From the NCBI GenBank assembly GCA_013399855.1, contig VXAY01005013.1, positions 60,313 through 124,312 on the forward strand: a stretch of 64,000 nucleotides of DNA. Reading direction: 5' to 3'. Made by a program: the position numbers and the translations under genes. The DNA comes from Oxyruncus cristatus (lineage: Eukaryota > Chordata > Aves > Passeriformes > Cotingidae). Below, one piece after another: positions 1-9,800 of the stretch; the first letter of the stretch is position 1; every line of letters starts with the position of its first letter. The notes under the pieces are model-generated. The model was not told where the DNA came from. It made no database searches and saw only the letters and a list, made by a program, of their open reading frames with translations.

Positions 1-78
1 GGGGCGGCGGGGGGCGGGCGGGGGAAGCCGCGGCCCCGACGGGGCGGCCGCCGGCGCTGAGCCGCCTCTCCCGCTCAG

Positions 79-168
79 TCTCCAGGTTCATGGGCCCGTC
101 GGCCGGGATGAACGTGGCCGGCATGGGCGGCCTGAGCGGCATCGCCGAGGGCGCCAAGGCCATCGTGC
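79..168 (+). CDS. NKX2-4: NKX2-4 exon 2 start (fragment A, upstream of homeodomain)
   Basis: A pyrimidine-rich stretch ending in CAG at 76-78 looks like a splice acceptor. The exon then reads SRFMGPSAGMNVAGMGGL, the segment that precedes the homeodomain in the NKX2-1/NKX2-4 family, and this gene family splices just before it. Reading is open to the N at 169, where the sequence jumps to C-terminal coding sequence instead of entering the homeodomain. The paralogue NKX2-4, rather than NKX2-1, is chosen because XRN2 is the convergent neighbour. Exon 1 lies outside the window. Confidence 0.8.
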
Positions 169-169
169 N

Positions 170-285
170 CCAGCCCGCCGGCGCTGCACGGCCCCGTGCC
201 ACCCCTCGCCCCCCTGGACTCGGCCGGCGTCGACTACAACGGCGGCATGGTCAGCCCCAACCTGCTCTACGGCAGGACGTGGTAA
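170..285 (+). CDS. NKX2-4: NKX2-4 C-terminus with stop (fragment C, misplaced)
   Basis: In the frame with codons starting at 172 this reads SPPALHGPVPPLAP, then DSAGVDYNGG, and ends NLLYGRTW followed by TAA at 283-285. LLYGRTW-stop is the invariant C-terminus of NKX2-1/NKX2-4 proteins. It therefore belongs after the homeodomain, yet here it precedes the homeodomain fragment at 330-559. The flanking single N bases (169 and 329) mark sequence joins, so the order is most likely an assembly artefact rather than a real rearrangement. Confidence 0.8.
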
Positions 286-329
286 TCGGTGTGTCCCGTG
301 TGTCCCCCCGCCGCGACCCCCGGCCCTCN

Positions 330-559
330 TGTCGGCGCCCGAGCGGGAGCACCTGGCCAGCCTGATCCGCCTCACCCCCACCCAGGTGAAGATCTGGTTC
401 CAGAACCATCGCTACAAGATGAAGCGCCAGGCCAAGGACAAGGCGGCCGCCCAGCAGTTGCACCCCGACGGCGGCGGCCTCTGCCAGCAGCCCTCGCCGC
501 GCCGCGTGGCCGTGCCGGTGCTGGTGAAGGACGGCAAACCCTGCCCGCCGCCGGGCAGC
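330..559 (+). CDS. NKX2-4: NKX2-4 homeodomain helices 2-3 and NK2-specific domain (fragment B)
   Basis: NKX2-4 is a homeobox transcription factor of the NK2 class (brain, thyroid and pharyngeal expression in relatives). The frame enters at a Leu codon (329-331, with N) and reads homeodomain residues 26-60, including [16 protein letters not shown]. Tyr at homeodomain position 54 (HRYK) is the hallmark of NK2 proteins. About 20 codons later comes the NK2-specific domain core, [15 protein letters not shown]. Homeodomain residues 1-25 are absent from the window, and reading breaks at the N at 560 before the C-terminus. Identity of the class is certain; the paralogue is assigned from synteny. Confidence 0.85.
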
Positions 560-560
560 N

Positions 561-1026
561 CGGCCCAGCGCCTGCGGGGACCCCGACGGACGCCCGTGGG
601 CCCCCGCGCTCCCCTCCCTCCGGCCCCTTCCCGTTCTTCCTTCTGTGTTTTTTTTAAAGCCTCTCCGGTTTTTTTGGATAAACTGCCCCGACGGCAGCCC
701 CGCGGCGGGGCCGAGTGCGCGTCCACGCGCGGGCTGCGGGCGTGACCGCGGCGCTCCCCGCGTGTGTGTGTGAACGTGTGAGTGTGCGAGGGGCGTGTGT
801 GTACACGTGTGTGCGTGGAGGGCCTGTGTGCACCCGTGGTCGTGGATCCGTGTCCCGCCCGCCTTCGTGCCGCCGCATCCCGCCCGGGAGCGCCCCTGAC
901 GGGGCGGGGGGGAGCCGCGGGACCGAGGGGCTCCGCTCCCGGGACGGCCCCGCTCTCCTGCGGCAGCCCCGGGGCACCCGGAGCCCCGGCGTGTCCCGTC
1001 ACAGCCCCGCTGAGCGCCACAATAAA
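561..1026 (+). other. NKX2-4: Probable NKX2-4 3' untranslated region
   Basis: No convincing coding sequence follows the N at 560. The stretch is very GC-rich with T-runs and a GT-rich microsatellite (about 762-830), and it ends in a canonical AATAAA at 1021-1026. It reads naturally as 3' UTR, continuing the sequence after the stop codon at 283-285 once the fragments are put in order. Confidence 0.5.
1021..1026 (+). promoter_or_regulatory. Poly(A) signal AATAAA, likely NKX2-4
   Basis: Perfect AATAAA hexamer downstream of the NKX2-4 fragments on the same strand. A second AATAAA lies at 1574-1579 and could serve as a distal site. Confidence 0.5.
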
Positions 1027-3703
1027 CCTTCTCAAGTGCAACTTATCTCGGCAGAATTAATTTCACGGGGGTGCCCCGAAGTGCGATTCCGCTCTTGTCC
1101 CGGTCGGAGGTAAATTGAGTCGCGACTCGAGAGGCGGCGGCGGCGGCGGGAGCCGTGGCAGAAGAGCCCTGGAGCGCCGGTGCTCAGATTTAAGGGGAAA
1201 AACCGTTTTTCTCGTTGTGGTTATTAAATATCGCTCAGTAAATGAATGACCGCGCGTGGACGGGCCGCGCGTCCCGTGGAACCGCCACAACCCCCGGCCC
1301 TTCGCTCCACCCCCGGAGAGCTCAGAGACCTGCGGAGACGAACGGAGAGCCCGGGGATTCCCGGGGCTGGACCCCGCTTCCCGCCGGGATGGAGGGCGGG
1401 GATCGGGCCCCGCAGCGCCGGGGCCGCCGGGCCGGAGGATGCGCCACGGCACAGCGGCGTTTACCCCCGCGCCTCTCGCCGGGGAAATCCCGCGCAGCGG
1501 GAAACACCTCTCGGGAGTTTCCGGCAAGTTTTCTTCCTTTTATTCTCGATTTTAATTTTATTTTATTTTTAACAATAAAAGGAAGCCTTGTTCTCACGAG
1601 CCGCCTGCTTCGTTCTCCGTGTACGGACTGATGGACAACGCCAAAAGCCCCTTCCTTTCGCCTCCCTCTCAGGCGCCAAGGATTTAATTCCGCGGCCCCC
1701 CTGCCCCGGCTCCCTCAGCCCCGGGGGACCCGCTGGACCCCGGCCCGGGCAGGGCGTCCCCAGCCCCGGGCAGTGTCGGGTCTGTGCCGCTCCCGGCTGC
1801 GCCGTGAGGGAACGATTCCGGGGTGGAAAACAGGGATTTCAGCCTCTGCCAGACCATGGACCGGCAACCGGACCCCTTCCCGAGGCCCATGGGGGATCCG
1901 GGAGGGGAAGTGGGGCGGTCCCCGCCGTTCTCCCCCGTGGGGAGCGGCAGGGACACCCCTTCCCCTCACGGCAGATGCCACATGGGGACCACTGGGGCTC
2001 CCTCCCTTTCCATAGGGGAGTGCTTCTCCCCACTGGCTCCCACAGGGGACAGCTCAGAGCATCTGGGGTGGGTCTAAGCCCAGGGGGATGAGTGGTTTCC
2101 CCTTCCAACTCTGTTAAATCCAAGGGAACGTGCCAGGCTCAGCTCCACCTTGGAAAAAAAAATTATATCTATAGGTAAAGCAGCTTCAGGAGCTCCACAG
2201 CGATGCTGTCCCAGGGTGACCCCCAAACCCACCAGCAGTGGGGTGCAGAGGCAGCCAAAGCAGAGCCCGAGGAAGGGGGATGCTCCACGGTCAGGCCCTG
2301 CATCCCACCCCCGGGCCATGGAGCCCAGGCACCGAAGCCCCTGGGCGAGCACATTGCTCCAGGCATCGCTCCGAGGGTCCAGGAGGGCACCCCCGGTTCA
2401 TCCCGCCTTGGCCATGTGGCCGACCCACCCCGCTCCTTCCTCCACCCCACTCCCACGAAAACTCACCCTCACTGCTGCTTTTGTCCTGCTCAAAAAGCAA
2501 AAGGACTTTTTCTGAGCCCCAAATCTTTTCCCATCCGGGGGAGAAGGCCATGGGGAGGGCTGACGGCGTTCCCGGAACGCTGCATTACAATGAAGGGTTC
2601 TGCTCCACCCTCAATCACTTGAAAATAATGAATCCAGTTCGATGATTTCTTCCTCCCAAGGTTACCCGGGTCTGTCTGGGCTTTTCCCTGGCTGCTGGTT
2701 ATTAACACCTGGGCCCTGGAAGGAAGGAGCACTGAGCACTGTGGCATCGGGGCGAGAGCAGGACTGGGAAGTTTACTGATTTATACAAGGCACGTATTTA
2801 AGGGAAAAGCCCAAAGGGAAACCTGAACTGGATGCTTCACTAATTTTGTTTTGTTTCTTAAACAAAGATTTCAAATGCTAAGATAGAGGCCGGGTGGAAT
2901 TATTTTCCAAGAATTCAATATGAACGCGTGCACGCAAGTAAAGAAGGGCACAAACAGGGCCTGGAAGGGGCTGAAAATTAACCACACGCTGCTGCTCAGA
3001 ATTTCAAAAGCCACTTTATAAAGCAAATAAAAATATTTACTGATTTGGTACACTCACACAGAAAATCCCTAGAAAGAGTGCTAAAAATGAGTGGAATCTC
3101 TGCCCTTCGCAGCTATTTTAAATTAGGTATCAAACAGACAAATCCACCTCCCCTGCTTGGTCGTGTCCCAGTAACCAAGTCAGAAACAGGCACGCGTTGT
3201 AAAAGTTGAAATGTTCTCCTTCAAAGTCCCCCCCCAAAAAAATCTGCCCTCTGCGAGACCCTGAAGGAACATCCCACGAGGACGGGCGAGGGCCGTGCGT
3301 TCCAGCGCCGCCGGCTGCGCCCCGGGGGTTCATCGAATCCCATTTCCAGGCATTCTTTAAAACTCCGCGTCTTGTTTTCGGGCTCTCGCGTGCGGAGCAG
3401 GGGATGTTTGGAGCTCCCAGTGACAGGCGTTGCTCGGCCCAGCGTGGAGACGTCAGGGAGGACAACAGGGCACCCGCACCTCCTCCAGCGGCCGGCGGGC
3501 AAAGCGCCACTTCCCAGCCCCACGGCCCCCTCCCAAAAAATCATCGGCGTCGGGTCCATCGGAAATGTGCACATTTAAAACCAGTATCAGAGGTTAAAAA
3601 ACTACAGGGACGGTGCTTAACCGTTTCATCCATTTCTTCTTTTTTCCCCTCCCCCACAAATTACAGAAAGAACAAAAGCGAAAAAATCTGGATGTTTCCT
3701 GTA
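1027..3703. other. Spacer between convergent NKX2-4 and XRN2
   Basis: About 2.7 kb without a recognisable gene. The left part (to about 2500) is GC- and CpG-rich, continuing the NKX2-4 island. The right part (2600-3200) is AT-richer. It may hold alternative 3' ends of both genes. No repeat family is recognised. Confidence 0.5.
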
Positions 3704-3709
3704 TTTAAT
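3704..3709 (-). promoter_or_regulatory. Possible XRN2 poly(A) signal (ATTAAA)
   Basis: On the minus strand ATTAAA lies 32 nt after the XRN2 stop codon, followed by a U-rich stretch and then a G-rich stretch, as expected of a downstream element. It would give a very short 3' UTR, so a more distal site is also possible. No canonical AATAAA on the minus strand is seen close by. Confidence 0.35.
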
Positions 3710-3741
3710 AAGAAAAAAAAAAAAAAAATAGAAGCCAGGAG

Positions 3742-3804
3742 CTAATTCCAGCTGTACCTTCCCGCGGGAGGAGGGATCGGGTAGGGCCTCCCGGGGCCGT
3801 ACGC
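3742..3804 (-). CDS. XRN2: XRN2 exon 30 (last coding)
   Basis: Acceptor TTGCAG ends at 3805. The exon encodes residues 931-950, [13 protein letters not shown] through RYSWN, with stop TAG at 3742-3744. This is the conserved C-terminus of vertebrate XRN2. Confidence 0.95.
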   Translation of the reverse strand, partial: AYGPGRPYPIPPPAGRYSWN

Positions 3805-6800
3805 CTGCAAACAAACAAACAAAAGCAAGCATTTATTTTTTGGATTAACCCCACAAGTAAACAAGTCGGGAGAGCTCGAGGCGCCACTCGGAACTGGAAC
3901 AATGCCCCCTCCGCATCCTCTGCACCGCACCCAGAGGGACCAAACCCCCTCCACCATGGACAGGGCTGGACACCCACCAGCTCTGCCAAGAAGACAGGCA
4001 GGGGCTGAAGCCCCGGAGGGGAGCAGGGCTGCACAGCACCGGCCACGGCTTCACTCCGGCAAATAAAGGCACCCACAGCCAGCGCCGAGGCCGAGGGACT
4101 TCCCAGCGCTGACACCTCCGGGTGTGCTCTGCTTTTAGAGCCCCAGGCACAGATCAGCGAGCGGGGGGTCTCACATGCAGGGCAGACAAATACAGCTCCG
4201 TTTTTTTTTTTTTCTTTAAAATACTTTTGTGTACGAGAGTATTTTAAGGAAAAAAAAATGGAAACCATATCCTTTACAGAAGCAGTGTTTTCCAGAGTCA
4301 TTCACACTTTAATAAGAGGCCGCTCTGGAAATCACTCCAAATGAGATGTATTTTTGTACTTAAATTTAGGCATTTGAGACATCCACTATCAAGGGAAAAA
4401 ATCCATTGGAAAATTTCACAGAATCCCCAGAACGCATTTTAAATAATTTCCAAACCTGATACATAGCAGAGACCAGCAAGTAAATTAAACACAGTGCACC
4501 AACACCAGTGACAGGCTTTGTCTGCCCCTTACTTGGGGTGTTTTTGGTGGGGAGGGGAAGAGGGGCTGCCTTTCCTCTCTTTAAAAGAGAAATCCATCTT
4601 TACCCCGGCCCCCGGCAGCCGAGATATCCACGGAAACCGCGGAGCCGGCGACCAAACCTGCCAGGAGGCTCCCTGCAGCCTGCACGGGGAGGGAACCTCG
4701 GAGGTCTGTCTGCAGGTTTGATTGCAAGCAATTAAAAAAAGGAAACAAGTTGGCTATATCCCTTGGAAAAAATCCTCGGGAAGCAGCAGCAATCCCTAGG
4801 CAGAAGGACGGTGTGGAGGTCCGGGAGAGCCGCACGAGACACTGATCCGGGCGCTCCGTCGTGTGCGGCTACGGACTGGAATAAAAATGCCCAACACCTG
4901 CCCAACACCATCAAGTTCATTCTTTCGTTTTCTGGGAGAGCTGGAAGGCCCCAAACACCCACTCCCAGGGAGCCCCCCGGATCCATGGCAGCTGCATTAA
5001 TTTTGTAAGCACTTTGCGGCAGCGCGTTTATTAACCTCTTCAGGCCATGTTCTGTACGCTGTAAAAAAAGAATTCAGGGGTGAAAGGGCCCAAAGATAAT
5101 TATTTATGCTGCTACGTGTCACCACTTCCACTTGAATCCCTTTTCAAGGCTTTAAAGCTTTGAAATTTTCAGGCAGCAAGGCCGGATTCAATGATTGGGT
5201 TGGCACCCGAAAGCCTTTCAGGTACCTTCTCATTTCACTCCAGCCCCGAGGAAATAATGACATTGGAAAGTTCATTTAAAAATAAAAATAACAACAACAG
5301 CAACAACAACAAAAAAAGGCAACAAAAATCTAAAGGGAGAGAAAAAACAGTTGGAAAGCAACACACTGCAAAGGCAATTTTTAAGGAAGTAAATTTACTG
5401 GAGCTGAAAGATTTGTCCTTAATACCCATCGCGTATGTGAGTATAAATAAAAGGGTTGTCACCACGTTTCCTGCACCAGCAGATGGGTCCGTGCCAGTGC
5501 CAGGGGAATTCTGTTTTGGACAAGACCACAGTATGGTCCAGGCTGTGGATGCCACAAGGCTCCGAGACAGCCTTCCAGGAGGGAACTAACCAGGGATGCC
5601 CTTCCCAACCCTTCTGGAAGGCTATTCCTGCTCACCCTCATGACTCCAGCTGTGGCTGTTGGGCACTGAGATTTAAGGCTGGGAATGAACTAGCTGGAGC
5701 ACAGATTCCTCCAGCAAACACACCCACCCACGCTGCCCAGGATGGAGGGCAGGGCAGAGTGTGCCGTGGCAGGCAGACTTGTCCAAGTGTCTATTCCCCA
5801 GCCTAATTAAACACTGCCCAGCCTCCACAAAGATCCTCCACTGACTTCTCTACATTATCACAGCAGCCCCTGTTACGGACTAGCGCGATCAGGCATTTTT
5901 AACTCTGGCTCTGGAGTTTTGGGTAAACCTCTGTAACCCAAAGCGAAAGATTTTTGAAAACTGATCCTACTAATACACCTCATCCAAATTTAAAGTATAA
6001 ACACCCCTGGGGCCTAGCTGGGCAAAGGCTCAAGCCCCACTCTTTCCCCAGTACGCTCAGCGTGACCATAACCCACGCTGGGGAGTTCTGCCTCCAGTCA
6101 AACGCAGTGCTGGCAGGATTTGTGCTGGTTCTGCCTCCCCTGTGCTGGTGCTGTGCCAGGTAACACTCGTGTCTCTGTCCTGGGAAGGTGGGTAGGCTGG
6201 GAGGAGGAAAGGAAAAACTGGGGGTGACTAAACAGTGACTTGTCTTGAGCTGAGCCAGCCAAAGGCACATTTCCAACAGTTTGTGCCTTAGTTTCCAGAT
6301 AAAGTACTGGGCCACTGTGCTGTCACCCAGCAGCTGAGCCCCCCTCCTCCCCGGTACTGGCCAGTAACCTTCCCACAGTTCCAACTTTCCCAAGCAGCAA
6401 CAGAACCGAGAGTTCAACCTGGATATCCGAAACTTATTTTAAATCAGTATATAGCACTGCAAACACTCAGAGATCTGGCACAAGAGTATATAGCAGATCA
6501 CATTTTACTGGGAACACCCCCTTCTCAGAATCCCCTAAGCAAAGTCACCTGCTACTTTCAAGCAGCATTATCACTCTGTGGCATTTTCCTGAACCGCTGA
6601 CAAAGTCACCTGTAATTTTGGATGAGGTTCTCCCATCATGTTCCCTTGTTTCCACATAACCACACAGAGCTATTTTCACATGTCCTTTCCCAGACACGTT
6701 TATTCCTCAGGCTACATTTGCATTAAGTAGTTTTCCAGCAAAGAGAAAGCCATTAAACACTTGAGAGGAAAAATTCAGGAAGTTGTAAGAATCTACATTT

Positions 6801-9800
6801 AAAACATGCTGGGGGAAACCCTTCTGACCCCAAAAGGTGTAGCTGCAGATTTCCTCACAGGGGAGGAAGACTGGTTGGAATACTTGCCTTCGGGTGATGT
6901 TTCCTCAGGCTGCGAGAGCAGAGTTTGGTCTGTGCTAACGGACATGGTGGTGGTGCAGCCCCAGCACAGACCTTGTGCCAGGGGCACGCCCGGAGGGGCT
7001 GGACAAGGCCGGCAAGTCACCTGTCCGTGCTCTCACTGGGGACACAGTGACACGCTAAAACCAGCTCGGGAACGCCTTCCCTCGCCACACTCCCTGTCCG
7101 CAGCCACACCAGAAGGAAGCCCCGCTGGGGAGGAGGACAGAGGGGGTTCCTACCTGTCTGCCCCTGTCCATGCGGTCCTCGGGTCTCTGTGGGTATCCCA
7201 TGGGTCCCAGCCCCTGGTACTGCGCCGGCTGGAACTGGTTTGGGGACTGCAGCATGCGATTCCAGGCAAGGAGAGGAGCAGCTCCACCAGTTCTGCGTAA
7301 GGAAAAGACACGGCAGAGTGAACCCAGAGAGTCCCACACCACACCCCCAAAGGTGGATTTGTCTCAGAGCTGACCAGGGTCCCAGCCAGCCGTGCCTGCA
7401 GCGGGACCGCGGATGGCCAAGCGTCAGAGACAGATCGGGGAGGGGGGAATATCTTCCCAAACTTTCCTAAAGGCCACCTTTGCTTACGGTTTCCTTCATC
7501 ACAGCTCGAAGCGGCACAACCGGGTACTGCCACAAGCAGCAGGTCCAGCTCTAGTGGCCAGAGGTTTTTCCAATTCCCTGGAAGGCTCCTGTCCACCCCC
7601 TCTTCCAAGGGCAGATTTGCCGACTCCCCCGCGCTGCTCCCGAGCCCGGCCCAAAGCCTGGCCCAAAGCCCGGCTTTTTTTTCAGCCATCCCCACAGCAG
7701 CCAAACGTTCCCCACCGTCCCAGGAGCAAACATGTGCCACACGGGAGCTGGGGGCTTTCTTTTCTGAGTGCCCAGACTCCTTCTGGGAGCCCATTCTTCC
7801 CAGTTAATTGCAGGTTGCAAATGAATTCTTAGGGCGAGTATTCGGAATCTAGGGTAGGGGCCTTGGCTGCTTTTTCCCATCCATTATTCTGCTCAATATG
7901 TCAGGAGGTCTGATCGGGAAGAAACCTTTTCAAGTTCTATTGATGCTGTTTTCAATTGACCATGGTGACCTAGCAACATAAGCACTAATTGGCACGGGCT
8001 GACTGACATTTGGTGTACAGTTTATATGGGAACGCAGACCCAATGTCCATTATAACCTGGTTTGCCACCCCAGATTACCGACAGCAAGAAATGTTTTCAT
8101 TGCCTTCGAGTGCCCGTTCTAGCAATGACAATTGCAAAACAACAGGTATAACACGTCAAATATTGTTTGATTAAAAATAATTAAAGAAAATGCTCCACAG
8201 GCGTGATCTGGTCGTTAAAGCGGAGCGCGGGTGAGGGACAACCCCTCACAGAATCCAGGGGTTCTGCAGCACAATGCCACGTTGTAAAGGAAAAACAGGG
8301 ATAGTGGAGACGGCTCATCTTTCCTGACCCCCTCCCCTTGATGAGGGAGTCGGCAGGGGCAGGCCTGGTGGGAGACGGGGACAGCAGAGACTGGAGCTCC
8401 ATAATCCCAGATTTACCTTCTGGGATGGGGGCCAGCAGGGAGCACAGCACTGCATCCCAGATTTACCTGCTGGGATGGGACCAGCAGGGAGCACAGCACT
8501 GCTGGTTTATCTCCTTCTCTGCACATCACTCCTTGTCTCTTCCAAGAGCCTCTGCCCAAGTGCGCTGAATTGCAGCCCTGGAGACCCTTTGCAGAGGCAG
8601 CCAGGCTGCCAAACAGCCCTGGAGCACGGGGAGGAGCTGTGATTGTCCTGGCCAGGCAGGATTCACAGCCAGCTGCACAACACCAGGCAAAGGGAGCTGT
8701 GAGAACCGAGGGGTTTTGGGAGGGGAAGGACTCTAAACACGCATTCCACCAGCTGGAGCAGAGGCAAAGCTGGAATCGAGACAGGTAAAGGCAAGATGAA
8801 ATGGATGCAAACAGGCATTTTGGATGTGAAAGTGGTGTGGTTTTGGATGCAAACTGCTTGTGGTTTCACACTAAAGACTACAAAGACGGTTGCTCCACCT
8901 GGTCAGAGTAAGACCTGCCTGGATTTTGGGAAAGCCTAAGCCCCAGCTCTTGGGCTTCCATTAACAATCATTCTGTCTCTGCAACAAGTGCTGGTGATAA
9001 ATACAACTGAGGGGCACCAGCCAGCACTTGCTCCACGCCTGGAATGGGAAAGTTTGACACAAATTTCATTTGTCATTAATATGTATTTGGCACAGAGTTC
9101 AAACTTTTTAAGTGATTTTTAGTGGAAAGTTGGGAATTTAACAAATTAAACACAACAACATTAACATCACTGTTGTGTTGGGGCATTTTTGCTAAAGGCC
9201 CTCTGAAAGAGTGAAAGGGGTGATTTTCAGTCAGAACTACCATGGATTCTAGAGGATAAACCTGGAAAAAAAGGCTGCAATGCGTTTTTTGATCTTAAAG
9301 CCTGTTCCTAATTCACAGAACTATGTATTGTTAAAAAAAATAAATTAGTTTTCATCTTGTAAACAGAAATATGGAAATTATAGGACTCACAGCACTTGAC
9401 TCGGTGTTCATCTAGTGGATCTATTAATTGGTGGAGGGTGGAGATTTGTACACAGCAAAGCTGCAACCAAAAAGGGACTGTGCCACTTGAAACATCCCAG
9501 GAGCTCCCACACGCAGAATTATTCAAATCACTACCCAGAGTTACGCCAGCTCACGGTTCACCTGAAGCATATTCACCCAGCACAGCTGAAATACAGCCTC
9601 AGGACACACTACACTGTAAAACATTCCCGTGTTCCAAGCTCAGACTCCTTGGAAAGCTCTTCTACGAGCAGGTTAAGCAAATCCTTTTGCTACATTTCCC
9701 TCAGCCAGGAAACATCCATCAGCCAGCACTGCAGCACTAGATTTAAGAGTGAGAAATCCTACACAGGAGACAGGATCTGCTGGATTATGGAGAAGCAGCT

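Noticed and set aside
412..1041. A 209-codon minus-strand frame opposite NKX2-4
   Set aside because: It is antisense to the homeodomain in very GC-rich DNA, where stop codons are rare; no recognisable protein.
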